NCBI GenBank assembly: GCA_963823895.1
Contig: CAWGNG010000038.1
Coordinates: 1 to 64,000, forward strand
DNA: 64,000 nt
Direction: 5' to 3'
Source: G963675935 sp963823895
Lineage (GTDB): Bacteria > Planctomycetota > Planctomycetia > Pirellulales > Thermoguttaceae
The notes beneath the pieces are model-generated. The model made no database searches, was not told the origin of the DNA, and saw only the letters and a list, made by a program, of their open reading frames with translations. The translations under genes were made by a program, and so were the position numbers. Below are positions 38,201 to 46,718 of the stretch, one piece after another (the first letter of the stretch is position 1; each line of letters starts with the position of its first letter).

Positions 38201-38941
38201 AAGCAGCGCGACGAGGTTCGCGATCTGTTGGTCGAGCACAGCCGCGAGTTCGCCCGCGGACAAGAACAGGCGATGGTCGAAGCCCGCGAACGGCTCGGCC
38301 AAACCACCAATGCCGACGGCCCCATCGACAGTGCGCTGCGAGCGGCCAATGAGGACGGCCGCTTGAAGCAGCTTTCCGATTGGCTAAAGGAGACATTCGG
38401 CTACGAGTTATTGCCGGAGGAGATGCTCCGTTGCGACGCCGAGCGGCTCGATCGGCACATGACGGCGGCCGTCGAGGAGGTTTATCGCCCGGAAATGCGG
38501 CGAATGGAGCGGCAACTCGTGCTGCAACTGCTCGACATGGCATGGAAAGATCATCTCTTGGCGATGGACCACCTCCGCAGCAGCGTCGGCCTGCGCGGCT
38601 ATGCCCAGATCGATCCGAAGGTCGAGTACAAGCGGGAAGGAATGCGGACGTTCGAACAGATGTGGGTTTCGGTGGGCGAACGGACCACCGACCTGATTTT
38701 CCGCATGGAGCAGCTCGACGAGGGCTTCGTCGGCTCGACGTGGAAGGAATCGGAGGCGATTCACCAGGACGCCCAATCCGCCGGCGAGATCGCCGCGCAG
38801 CAGCAGGCGGCCATCGAGGGGACCGAGGTCGATCACAAGCCCCAGCCCATCCGCAACCGCCAGCAGCGCGTGGGGCGGAACGATCCTTGCCCGTGCGGCA
38901 GCGGGAAAAAGTTCAAGCAGTGCTGCATGAAGAAAGGGTGA
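35253..38941 (+). CDS. secA: Preprotein translocase ATPase SecA (frame break near 37350)
   Basis: The start is the ATG at 35253 (MEDFLTQLWDVLGMIFGG); an in-frame TTG lies further upstream. Walker A is MVTGEGKTLVA, followed by FGFDYLRDNM, the DEAD-like HFAIIDEVDNILIDEARTPL, ATNMAGRGTDI and a zinc tail GRNDPCPCGSGKKFKQCC. The frame breaks at GAGGGGCGCAG (37347-37357): adding one G restores RRIEGAQKKVEERNFEVRKN, the expected SecA sequence. The corrected length is about 1,229 aa, longer than the ~900 of E. coli, with extra helical sequence in the scaffold region. It drives Sec-dependent protein export. The break is almost certainly an assembly error, since SecA is essential. Confidence 0.92.
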
Positions 38942-38985
38942 CGGGAATGGGGCCCTCCAAGAATAGTGAGGAGTCGACAACACGG

Positions 38986-39459
38986 ATGAAAGTGTACGTC
39001 GAGACCTCTATCCCAAGCTACTACCACGAGCAGCGAAATGATCCCAAGATCGCTGTTCTCAAGAATTGGACTCAACACTGGTGGGATTTCAAACGGCCGG
39101 AGTACGACTTGTTTACCAGTGAGGCGGTGCTGCGCGAACTTGAGAGTGGGGATTATCCTACCAAAGCAGACGCGATTTCCCTGCTGAAGGATATACCAGT
39201 CCTCACGATTGCGCCGCCTGTCGGTGAGATTGTCGAAGCATATATCCGTCATCTCGTGATGCCGGCCAATCCGGCGGGAGACGCCCTTCACCTCGCTGTG
39301 GCTTCGTACTACCGCTGCGATTTTCTTTTGACCTGGAACTGCAAGCATCTGGCAAATGCGAACAAGTTCAGCCACATCCAAACAATAAACGTTCTCTTGG
39401 GCCTATATAATCCCAGGTTGGTTACGCCACTGGAATTCTTGGACGAGGAGATACTGTAA
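38986..39459 (+). CDS. PIN-domain protein (VapC-like)
   Basis: The product is 157 aa from the ATG at 38986. It begins MKVYVETSIPSYYHEQRNDP, where the usual first PIN aspartate is a glutamate. Further acidic residues follow in TSEAVLRELESGD and ANPAGDALHLAVAS, and DFLLTWNCKHLANANKF is typical of the C-terminal half. PIN domains are Mg2+-dependent RNases, often toxins. The stop is followed directly by the start of a 64-codon gene (TAAATG), a possible antitoxin. If so, the toxin precedes the antitoxin, the reverse of most VapBC pairs. Confidence 0.75.
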   Translation: MKVYVETSIPSYYHEQRNDPKIAVLKNWTQHWWDFKRPEYDLFTSEAVLRELESGDYPTKADAISLLKDIPVLTIAPPVGEIVEAYIRHLVMPANPAGDALHLAVASYYRCDFLLTWNCKHLANANKFSHIQTINVLLGLYNPRLVTPLEFLDEEIL

Positions 39460-39654
39460 ATGAAACCGGACTCCCCTTTAGTGCGAGTGCGCAAGGCGCG
39501 CTGTCAGATCTCAGAAGAGTGCGGCAATGATCCGCAACGGCTCGTCGAGTACTATATGAAATTGCAGGAGCGGCACCGCAACCGCTTGGTGCATTCGACC
39601 AGCCGGGCGCCAGCAGAGACGTCAAAACAGGTTCCCGGTACAACCCCTTCCTGA
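39460..39654 (+). CDS. Small protein coupled to the PIN gene (putative antitoxin)
   Basis: The product is 64 aa with core VRKARCQISEECGNDPQRLV then EYYMKLQERHRNRL; a short polar tail follows. No DNA-binding motif is obvious. The start codon abuts the PIN-gene stop, so expression is coupled. Similar short R-x-x-I-S-x-E-x-x-x-D proteins often follow PIN genes (general recollection, unverified). The antitoxin role is inferred from position only. Confidence 0.55.
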   Translation: MKPDSPLVRVRKARCQISEECGNDPQRLVEYYMKLQERHRNRLVHSTSRAPAETSKQVPGTTPS

Positions 39655-39730
39655 TTGCATGTGAGAGGCGAGGACGGAACCTGCTTGCACGGGCTTTCGT
39701 GCTGCAAAGAGATCGGAGGACTGGCCCGTC

Positions 39731-40266
39731 ATGTCTACCGCAACGCCGACCGAAGGCTCGATGGCGAAGAAAGCCTTTACACTTGGAATCGCCAGTTACG
39801 TGGTCGCGTGGGCCGGCATTCTGGTTTTCGTATATCGAGTGTTTGGAGTGGATTTCCCGGCGATCCTTCTATTGCTCATTCTTGTCGTTTCATTGGTCGT
39901 CGCCGTGCCGATGTGTCGCCGATGGCCCACGGCGCAGGGCGCGAGTTTGGGTTTCTTCTTCTGCTGACGGTTCTTGTGTCCGGCGGTGGTGTTTTCGTGA
40001 TTAGCAATTGGTACGACACCGGTATGGACCGAATGCACGCCGAGGATATGAGGTTTGACGAACTCGCTCGCGCGGCTCGTGCAGAGGTGGAGTTTCGCAA
40101 CATTGAGTTCTCCACCACCAACTACAAAGGGCGGTATGTGATTCGTGGCACGGTCGCATCGCAGGCAGATCTCGAGCGCTTTCTAGCGTTATGTGATCGG
40201 TATGACTTTCGTTTCTATGCGAAAGACGTTGCCGCCGTAGATGGCAGCCGCCGAAGCAGCGAGTGA
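39731..40266 (+). CDS. Small membrane protein with C-terminal soluble domain (frame break near 39950)
   Basis: The start ATG at 39731 gives MSTATPTEGSMAKKAFTLG and two hydrophobic segments up to about 39955. The open frame then stops at 39967. A second frame carries a third hydrophobic segment (FGFLLLLTVLVSGGGVFVISNWY) and a ~75-residue soluble part ending AAVDGSRRSSE at 40266. The phases fit one lost base in the GGGTTTCTTCTTC run, so a single ~178-aa protein is favoured over two genes. Function unknown. Confidence 0.5.
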
Positions 40267-40365
40267 GTAACCCAGACGCGGCCTGGAGGCGCATCGGCAT
40301 CCGTAACTGGCGGATTTCGGGGGCCGCCACATGGAAAGAGTCGATAGTGTGTGGGGGGGAGCAGC

Positions 40366-41814
40366 GTGACCGTGGCCCGGAAAGGAATCCTCGTGCCGTA
40401 TCTGCTCAATCTAATCTATCTGTTCCTGATCTTTCTGAGCTTGCCGTGGCTCGTGTGGCAATCGCTGCGCAAAGGAAAATACCGCGAGGGATACGCGGCG
40501 AAGTTCCTGGGGCGTGTGCCGCAGAGAACTTCGACGAGAACCTGCCTCTGGCTTCATGCCGTTAGCGTCGGCGAGGTCAATCTGCTTGCGCCGCTGCTGA
40601 AAATGATCGAACAGGAACGGCCGGAGTGGGAATGCGTTGTCTCGACGACGACTACGACCGGTATGGCGCTGGCTAAGAAGAAATATCCGCGACAGACGGT
40701 GTTTTATTGCCCGCTGGACTTCTCCTGGGCGGTCAAGACGGCGCTGCGGCGGGTGCGGCCGGATGTGCTCGTACTGGCGGAATTGGAATTGTGGCCGAAT
40801 TTAATCCGAGTCGCCAAGAAGCAGGGGACAAAGGTCGCGGTCATCAACGGCCGCCTGGGCGAGAAGAGCTTTCGCGGCTACCGGCGCATTCGGCCATTAG
40901 TGGCGAGGCTGCTGCAACAGATCGACGTCGTGGCCGCGCAGGATGAGACGTATGCAGAGCGGTTCCGATCGCTGGGCACCCGGCCGGAGACGGTGTACGT
41001 GACCGGCTCGATGAAATACGACGGGGCGCAGACCGACCGCAACAACACGGCCACGCAACGACTGGCCGCGCTGGCCGGATTCAAAGACGATGACATTGTG
41101 CTATTGGCCGGCAGCACGCAGGAGCCAGAAGAGGCGATGGCGTTAGCGACGTTCCGCGAGTTGAGCCGGCAATGGCCGCGGTTGCGGTTGGTGATCGTGC
41201 CGCGTCATCCCGACCGATTCGAGGCGGTGGCGAAGCTGTTGGACACGTCCGGCTTGCCGTGGCAGCGACGGACAGCGTTCGAGGGGCGGGGGACGGGGGA
41301 CGGGGGACGGGAGAAAGTGGAAAGCGGAAAGCCGCAATCGGAATCACTCTCCCCTCTCCCCTCTCCTCTCTCCTCCTCTTCCTCCTCTTCCTCCGTCCCC
41401 CGCCCCCCGTCCCCCGCCCCCCGCATCCTTTTGGTCGACGTTGTCGGCGAGCTCGGCGCCTGGTGGGGGACGGCTCACATCGCGTTCGTCGGCGGAAGCA
41501 TGGGCAACCGCGGGGGACAGAACATGATCGAGCCGGCGGCCTACGGGGCGGCCGTCTCGTTCGGCCCCAATACCTGGAACTTCCGCGACATCGTCGCCGC
41601 GATGCTCGACCACGATGCCGCGGTCGTTGTGGGCGACGGCGAACAGTTCGCCCGCTTCGTCCGCCGCTGCCTGGAAGAGCCCGATTATGCCGCCGCTTTT
41701 GGCGGGCGAGCCCAGTCCTTTGTGCGATCCCAACTCGGCGCCACGACGCGGACATTGGGACTCTTACGCGAAGTAATCGAACAAAAAGGCGATCGCGGCC
41801 ACCGAACCCTCTGA
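40366..41814 (+). CDS. waaA: Kdo transferase (lipid A glycosyltransferase WaaA)
   Basis: The product is 482 aa from the GTG at 40366, preceded by GGGGGGAGC; a GTG at 40351 is an alternative. An N-terminal hydrophobic anchor (YLLNLIYLFLIFLSLPWLVW) is followed by the GT30 motif LWLHAVSVGEVNLL with the catalytic glutamate, then STTTTTGMALAKKKYP and AELELWPNLIRV. The C-terminal domain has FVGGSMGNRGGQNMIEPAAY. The family adds Kdo to lipid A at the inner membrane, implying LPS. Between the two Rossmann domains a ~47-residue low-complexity stretch (poly-Ser and Pro-rich) is the translation of an inverted G-rich/C-rich element at 41284-41423. Confidence 0.88.
   Translation: MTVARKGILVPYLLNLIYLFLIFLSLPWLVWQSLRKGKYREGYAAKFLGRVPQRTSTRTCLWLHAVSVGEVNLLAPLLKMIEQERPEWECVVSTTTTTGMALAKKKYPRQTVFYCPLDFSWAVKTALRRVRPDVLVLAELELWPNLIRVAKKQGTKVAVINGRLGEKSFRGYRRIRPLVARLLQQIDVVAAQDETYAERFRSLGTRPETVYVTGSMKYDGAQTDRNNTATQRLAALAGFKDDDIVLLAGSTQEPEEAMALATFRELSRQWPRLRLVIVPRHPDRFEAVAKLLDTSGLPWQRRTAFEGRGTGDGGREKVESGKPQSESLSPLPSPLSSSSSSSSVPRPPSPAPRILLVDVVGELGAWWGTAHIAFVGGSMGNRGGQNMIEPAAYGAAVSFGPNTWNFRDIVAAMLDHDAAVVVGDGEQFARFVRRCLEEPDYAAAFGGRAQSFVRSQLGATTRTLGLLREVIEQKGDRGHRTL
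41284..41423. repeat. Low-complexity inverted element inside waaA
   Basis: The left arm GGGGCGGGGGACGGGGGACG and the right arm built of CCGTCCCCCGCCCCCCG units are inverted repeats. Between them lie a purine-rich GAGAAAGTGGAAAGC segment and a pyrimidine-rich CTCCTCTTCC segment. A similar GGGGGCGGGGGACGGGGG tract lies at 5061-5078. It is read through in frame. Confidence 0.8.
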
Positions 41815-41849
41815 CGGGGGTATTGGCAGACATTCTCTTATGGTCCCAA

Positions 41850-41879
41850 TTGGCAAGACTCGCCCCGATCGTCTATAAT
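41850..41879 (+). promoter_or_regulatory. Sigma70-like promoter for metK
   Basis: TTGGCA (41850-41855) and a perfect TATAAT (41874-41879) are separated by 18 bp, about 62 bp upstream of the metK GTG. No SAM riboswitch fold is evident in the short leader. Confidence 0.6.
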
Positions 41880-41941
41880 CATCGTTCCGTCGTCTTTTCC
41901 AACGTGGTTGGCCGAACCTTACCCAATCAGGAGAGATTTCC

Positions 41942-43108
41942 GTGGCGCAGGGCAAATTTTTGTTTACCAGCGAATCGGTCAGCATGGGCCATCCCGACAA
42001 GCTCGCCGACCAGATCTCCGACGGCATTCTTGACGCACTTTTCGCCAAGGATCCGATGAGCCGCGTAGCGTGCGAAACGATGGTCACTACCGGCATTGCC
42101 ATCGTCGCCGGCGAGATCACCACGAAGGCCGTGATCGACTATCCCGCCGTCGTTCGCCAGGTGATCCGCAACGTCGGCTACACGGACGACAAGATGGGCA
42201 TCTGTGCGGACACCTGCGCGGTGATGCTCTCGATCGACCGTCAGAGTCCGGACATCGCGGTGGGCGTCAACGAGGACGCCGCCAAGGGGAAGGAGATCGG
42301 CGCCGGCGACCAGGGATTGATGTTCGGCTACGCCTGCAACGATACGCCGGAATTGATGCCGCTGCCGATCCAACTGGCGCAAGAGATTCTCAATCGGCTG
42401 ACCGAAGCCCGGCAGAAAGGGGAAGTCGCGTGGCTTCGGCCCGACAGCAAGAGCCAGGTGACGGTCGAGTATGATGGCGGCAAGCCGGTGCGAATTGACA
42501 CGGTTGTGGTGTCGACTCAACACGATGGCGCGGTCAGCCAGGAGGAGATTCGCAAATTCGTGATCGAGAAGATTGTCAATCCGTTGTTGCCGAAGCACCT
42601 GGTCAACGCCGGCATCACGTACCATGTGAATCCGACGGGGAGGTTCGAGGTCGGCGGTCCGCAAGGGGACTGCGGGCTGACGGGGCGAAAGATCATCGTC
42701 GACACCTACGGCGGCTGGGCCCGCCACGGCGGCGGCGCCTTCAGCGGCAAAGACCCCACGAAGGTGGATCGCAGCGCCGCTTACATGGCGCGGCACGTGG
42801 CCAAGAATATCGTCGCGGCAGGACTGGCCGATCGATGCGAGGTGCAGATTGCCTACGCGATCGGCGTATCGGAACCGGTGAGCGTGCTGGTCGATACCGA
42901 AGGCACCGGCAAGATTCCCGACGCGAAACTCTGCGAACTGGTGCGCAAAGTGTTCCCCCTGACCCCGGGCGGGATCATCAAGTATCTCGATCTCCGTCGG
43001 CCGATCTACCGCAAGACGGCCTCCGGCGGCCACTTCGGCCGCAACGAACCCGAGTTCACCTGGGAAAAGACCAACCGCGCCGCCGAACTGGCTGCCGCGG
43101 CAAAGTAG
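41942..43108 (+). CDS. metK: S-adenosylmethionine synthetase
   Basis: The product is 388 aa from a GTG preceded by AGGAGAG. Motifs: FTSESVSMGHPDKLADQISD (ATP site), GAGDQGLMFGYA, and the GGAFSGKDPTKVDRSAAY phosphate-binding loop. It forms SAM from methionine and ATP; the length is normal. A strong promoter-like element lies 60 bp upstream. A membrane protein gene starts 16 bp after its stop and is probably co-transcribed. Confidence 0.95.
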   Translation: MAQGKFLFTSESVSMGHPDKLADQISDGILDALFAKDPMSRVACETMVTTGIAIVAGEITTKAVIDYPAVVRQVIRNVGYTDDKMGICADTCAVMLSIDRQSPDIAVGVNEDAAKGKEIGAGDQGLMFGYACNDTPELMPLPIQLAQEILNRLTEARQKGEVAWLRPDSKSQVTVEYDGGKPVRIDTVVVSTQHDGAVSQEEIRKFVIEKIVNPLLPKHLVNAGITYHVNPTGRFEVGGPQGDCGLTGRKIIVDTYGGWARHGGGAFSGKDPTKVDRSAAYMARHVAKNIVAAGLADRCEVQIAYAIGVSEPVSVLVDTEGTGKIPDAKLCELVRKVFPLTPGGIIKYLDLRRPIYRKTASGGHFGRNEPEFTWEKTNRAAELAAAAK

Positions 43109-43124
43109 TCGGGGAAACGCAGCG

Positions 43125-43934
43125 ATGAGCAGCACGCGGTCGTTGAAGTGGTCCGCTGCTGGTTCCGCGGCTCCGATAACAGAGTCTCTCCGCTGCGGGG
43201 CGGTTGTCGTTCTCGGTTTGCTGATCGCTGCGGCCACGGTCGTCACGGCAAGGAGGATGGCCGGCGCGCTACAAACGCCGTTGGAACCGGTCAGCCTGTT
43301 GACAACCGGCGCACTGACCGCCGCTGCCGCAGTGGTCGTTCGGCTGGGCTGGCTCCTGCCTCGGAGCGCCAATCGGATCAGCCGGGTCGATATAGCTGTG
43401 ATGGCGGTTACGTCAATTGCCGCGGCTGCCCTGTGCGGCGGGGTCTGCTCGCCGCGCGACACGCCTTCCAACATCGCGCTGCTCCCGCGAGTCATCATTG
43501 TGATCGAAGAGAGCTTGATGTGGTTATGGTTCTTTGCCAAGTCGCAACGACCTAGTTTCTCGCCCGTCAAGGCTTCATTGCGATCGCCGCTGTGTGGGAC
43601 AAAGACTCCCGACCCCTTTGTTTCGCTTTCGGCAGAGGTCACACAGCAACTCACTCGCAGCGAAACTGCCGATGGGGCGACGGAAGTCTGCGGCCGACTG
43701 CGGCTGCCGTTTGCACCCCGACAGCGAACCGGCAGCATCCACGTCGCTTTTTGTCCGCCGCTTCCCGTCACGCCTGAACTGAGGGTTGAACAGATCGAGG
43801 GGCCGGAGGCGCGAATCAAGACGGCACAACTGCTTCCCTATGGGGCGCGATTCGATCTGAAGCTTGCCGCCGCCAGCGAAGAGCCGACAGCCGTGCTGTT
43901 GCAATTTACGGCGCGAACCGTGCATGAAGGCTGA
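43125..43934 (+). CDS. Hypothetical membrane protein downstream of metK
   Basis: The product is 269 aa. Three hydrophobic segments lie in the N-terminal half (CGAVVVLGLLIAAATVVTA, LTTGALTAAAAVVVRLGWLL, VDIAVMAVTSIAAAALC). The C-terminal ~100 residues are a soluble beta-rich domain (GRLRLPFAPRQRTGSIHVAF). I do not recognise the family. Placed 16 bp after metK, it is likely in the same transcript. The IS66 element begins 132 bp after its stop. Confidence 0.6.
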   Translation: MSSTRSLKWSAAGSAAPITESLRCGAVVVLGLLIAAATVVTARRMAGALQTPLEPVSLLTTGALTAAAAVVVRLGWLLPRSANRISRVDIAVMAVTSIAAAALCGGVCSPRDTPSNIALLPRVIIVIEESLMWLWFFAKSQRPSFSPVKASLRSPLCGTKTPDPFVSLSAEVTQQLTRSETADGATEVCGRLRLPFAPRQRTGSIHVAFCPPLPVTPELRVEQIEGPEARIKTAQLLPYGARFDLKLAAASEEPTAVLLQFTARTVHEG

Positions 43935-44058
43935 CGCGACCCCGTGAGTTTCGTACAGCTTCTCCCCCCGTCGCACTCCCGTACATTGAATGGCGGCATT
44001 GTGGTGAGCACGTATCGATGTCCCCGAAAACCGGCTCTTGAGAAGAGACTGTCGCTCA

Positions 44059-44066
44059 ATATGTTC
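44059..44066. repeat. IS66 target-site duplication, copy 1
   Basis: ATATGTTC immediately precedes the element end GTAAGCG. The same eight bases follow the other end at 46696-46703. Confidence 0.92.
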
Positions 44067-44132
44067 GTAAGCGTCCCGCCGAGCACATAGGGAGAAATCG
44101 CCGCCTGGGCGTAGGCTTGGCGAACGGGGAGA

Positions 44133-45734
44133 TCAAGCCGGATGCCAGCGGTGGGGGAGGAGGGCGAGAAGTTCTTCCTCGCTGGCGCCGGGAAGAATCG
44201 CTGGCAGTCGGGTCAGCACGTCGCGGTAGTAGACCCAAGGATCGTGGCCGTGACGCTTGCATGACGCCAACAGGCTGAAATGGATCGCCGCCGCGCGGCC
44301 GCCCCGGTCGTTCCCCACAAAAAGCCAATTGCGGCGTCCGATACAGAGGCCCCGCAACGAGTTCTCGCCTTCGTTGTTGTCGATGTCCAGCCAGCCGTCG
44401 TTAGGGTATACGGACAGGGCCGTCCAGTTGCCGAGCGTATAGTTAATCGCTCCACGAACCGCGCTCTTGGGCAAGACCTTGGGCGCCTCGGCTTCCAGCC
44501 ATGTATGGAAGCTGTCCAAGAGCGGCCGCGACCGCTCCTGCCGCTCGGCGGCGATTTGCGTGGCACGCTCCTCCAGCGTGAGTGGCTGCCACTGGCCCTG
44601 ACAGCGCTGCCGGAGATCTTTCTCCACGGCGTAGAGCTTGCCGATCCAAGTCAACGCCGTCTCCATGCGGGCCGCATCCAGCCGTCGGCTCTCGTGGAAT
44701 TTCCTCCGCGCATGCGCCCAACAAGCCACCTCGATGATTCGACCGTCGGATTCCAGGTAGATTCCGTCGTAACCGTTGAAGGCGTCGGCCTGCACATAGC
44801 CGCGATAATCCTTGAGAAACGCGGCCGGTCCGTCCCGTTTGTGATTCGTCGTGTAATCGAACACGGTCAGCGAGTGCAGTGGATCGCCCACGTAGGGCCA
44901 GAAGTGGCCCGTGTACTTCAGCCTCCGCCAGGCATCGCGGACCTTCACCGAGGTGTCATCCGTGTGGATTACGTGAGAAGCCAACACCACGCGGATAGCC
45001 AGGGCGTACAAAGGTTGTAAGAACTCGGCCGTTTGAAGCCACCAGCCGTCCATCGTCTGCCGGGAGATGCGGACGCCCTGTCGCTGGAAGATTCCTTCCA
45101 GCCGGTGCAAGGGCAGATGATCGGCCCCCTTGCTGACGATCACCTGGGCCATCAGCCCCGGACCGGCCAAACCGCCGGGAATCGCCTCGGGCGGCTTGCG
45201 GGCCAGCACCACGTTCTGCTCGACGAGCGTCAGGCCGCTCTCGGGCAGTTGCTCTTTGCGGGCGTATTTCTTGCGGACATGCACCATCACGAACAGCGTC
45301 GAGGGCCGCCAATCGAGTTGCTCGCTGGTCTCCGGCGGCAACTCGACCAGATTCTCCAGGCCGCCCAATGCCGCCTTCTCGGCTTCGGAAAGATCGTGAA
45401 CGACTTCCTCACGCTTGGTCTCGTCGGGAATCCGCCCTCGGCCGTGCTTGTCGCGGTTCTTGGAAGCTGCCCGTGCGACCGGCGGCGGCGAGTTGGCAGC
45501 CGCCTCTTCCGCATCTGCCTGGTTCTCGAACAACATGCCTTGCTGCGGATCGAACTTCTCGCTGCTGCTCCCGTAAATCCTTTTCAGCAGCAAGTGAATG
45601 TGATGTTCTTGCCGCTGGAGCCGCTCGTCGCGCAGACGCAACTGCTCCAACAATTGCACGATCAACTGCTTGAGCACCGCGACATCGTCGGGCAGCAGGG
45701 CGGGATCGGGAAGAGGCATGGCGTCCGTGTCCAT
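44133..45734 (-). CDS. tnpC: IS66 transposase TnpC
   Basis: The product is 533 aa and full length for the family. The N-terminal leucine-rich coiled coil (LLEQLRLRDERLQRQEHHIH) leads to a zinc-finger-like and linker region, then the DDE catalytic domain with HTDDTSVKVRD, VACWAHARRKFHES and the terminal GNDRGGRAAAIHFSLL segment. It catalyses transposition together with TnpA and TnpB. Its C-terminus is identical to the fragment at 1-192. Confidence 0.93.
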   Translation of the reverse strand: MDTDAMPLPDPALLPDDVAVLKQLIVQLLEQLRLRDERLQRQEHHIHLLLKRIYGSSSEKFDPQQGMLFENQADAEEAAANSPPPVARAASKNRDKHGRGRIPDETKREEVVHDLSEAEKAALGGLENLVELPPETSEQLDWRPSTLFVMVHVRKKYARKEQLPESGLTLVEQNVVLARKPPEAIPGGLAGPGLMAQVIVSKGADHLPLHRLEGIFQRQGVRISRQTMDGWWLQTAEFLQPLYALAIRVVLASHVIHTDDTSVKVRDAWRRLKYTGHFWPYVGDPLHSLTVFDYTTNHKRDGPAAFLKDYRGYVQADAFNGYDGIYLESDGRIIEVACWAHARRKFHESRRLDAARMETALTWIGKLYAVEKDLRQRCQGQWQPLTLEERATQIAAERQERSRPLLDSFHTWLEAEAPKVLPKSAVRGAINYTLGNWTALSVYPNDGWLDIDNNEGENSLRGLCIGRRNWLFVGNDRGGRAAAIHFSLLASCKRHGHDPWVYYRDVLTRLPAILPGASEEELLALLPHRWHPA

Positions 45735-45796
45735 GCCCTTATAGATACCGTGAACGCGAAATTATTCCCACCGCAAGAAAGGTTTTTCTCCCCGCA

Positions 45797-46153
45797 TCAA
45801 GCCGTGCGTTGGTAGCGTTGCTGCCGTTTCACGCTGGACGGGTCGATGCCCCACAGCACCAGCGACAACTCCTGCGCCGAGACCTCGACGCTCCGCGCTT
45901 GTGGGTCGTTGCTCGTCGGAAAGCGAAAGGTTCCTTCTTCCAGCCGCCGATAGTACAACGTCAGCCCGTCGCGATCCCACCACAAAAGTTTCACGCGATC
46001 GCCACGGCGACTGCGGAACACGAACAAGTGGCCGGACAAGGGATCGTATCCCAGCCAGTCCCGCACCAGGGCGGCCAGTGTGTCGAAACTTTTTCGCATA
46101 TCTGTCGGCGCCAAGCACACGTAGATCCGCACCAGTTCCGACAGGTTCAACAC
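45797..46153 (-). CDS. tnpB: IS66 accessory protein TnpB
   Basis: The product is 118 aa from a GTG overlapping the tnpA stop. It shows the IS66 Orf2 signature: YVCLAPTDMRKSFDTLAALV, GHLFVFRSRRGDRVKLLWWD and DGLTLYYRRLEEGTFRFP. It is required for transposition of IS66 elements; its mechanism is not settled. It should not be confused with the unrelated IS200/IS605 TnpB nuclease. Confidence 0.92.
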   Translation of the reverse strand: MLNLSELVRIYVCLAPTDMRKSFDTLAALVRDWLGYDPLSGHLFVFRSRRGDRVKLLWWDRDGLTLYYRRLEEGTFRFPTSNDPQARSVEVSAQELSLVLWGIDPSSVKRQQRYQRTA

Positions 46154-46602
46154 GGCTGCACCTCCAGCACGGCCAGCACAGCGGCGAGCGTTTGCCGGTC
46201 GAAGCCCGCCTGCACCCGTACCGTGCGGCCTTGCCCCAGGATAATCTCCACGCCGCCGTCCGCCTCAGCCGCGCCGAAGCACCTGCTTGCCGGTCCCACC
46301 ACATGCACGGGCAGAAACGAAGGCGTAGCACCATGCCGTGGCGATACCCGCTTGGATGAACGCGACGTTGGCGTCGCCGGGCGTGACTGGAACTGCGCGC
46401 CGTCCACGGCACCGGATACCCGCTTGCCGGTGCGGTGACCACCTCGCGCCAGTTTATGCCGCCAGAAATAGAAGGCCGACTCCCGCAATTCCTCGGCGCG
46501 GCAAAACGCCCGCACCGATTGGCCGCCTTCCCTCCACCGCCGCACCACCTCTTCCCAATAGCTCCGTCGCCGCGGATCGCCGTGTCGAATTCGTTTCTTC
46601 AT
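46147..46602 (-). CDS. tnpA: IS66 accessory protein TnpA
   Basis: The product is 151 aa from the ATG at 46602, preceded by AGGAG; a longer start lies at 46623. The N-terminal helix-turn-helix reads RSYWEEVVRRWREGGQSVRA then FCRAEELRESAFYFWRHKL, as in IS66 Orf1. The middle is disordered and the end is basic to acidic (EIILGQGRTVRVQAGFD). Its stop overlaps the tnpB start. Confidence 0.88.
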   Translation of the reverse strand: MKKRIRHGDPRRRSYWEEVVRRWREGGQSVRAFCRAEELRESAFYFWRHKLARGGHRTGKRVSGAVDGAQFQSRPATPTSRSSKRVSPRHGATPSFLPVHVVGPASRCFGAAEADGGVEIILGQGRTVRVQAGFDRQTLAAVLAVLEVQPC

Positions 46603-46695
46603 GTTCGGGCTCCTGAGGTTCATCGAGCCGAGACCATCCCGGCCGATGCCCCCAGCCTACCCGACTGCACAAGACGTGTTCCGCCAGTCACTTAC

Positions 46696-46703
46696 ATATG
46701 TTC
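46696..46703. repeat. IS66 target-site duplication, copy 2
   Basis: ATATGTTC directly follows the element end ...CACTTAC, matching 44059-44066. Confidence 0.92.
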
Positions 46704-46718
46704 TGCCCCGCTCGCTGT

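Larger units (their letters stand above)
44067..46695 (-). mobile_element. Complete IS66-family insertion sequence
   Basis: This 2,629-bp element is bounded by imperfect inverted termini (GTAAGCGTCCCGCCGAGCAC at 44067 and the complement of GTAAGTGACTGGCGGAACAC ending at 46695) and by 8-bp direct repeats ATATGTTC. It carries tnpA, tnpB and tnpC in the standard order on the minus strand with no frame break. A perfect target duplication points to a recent insertion. A second copy begins at the window's left edge in the opposite orientation. Confidence 0.95.

Noticed and set aside
41815..41941. Possible SAM riboswitch upstream of metK
   Set aside because: Only about 60 nt separate the promoter-like TATAAT from the start, too short for a SAM-I aptamer, and no conserved core is visible.
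44133..46623. Possible RNA-guided TnpB nuclease
   Set aside because: The tnpB gene here is the IS66 Orf2 protein, unrelated to IS200/IS605 TnpB; no RuvC nuclease motif is present.
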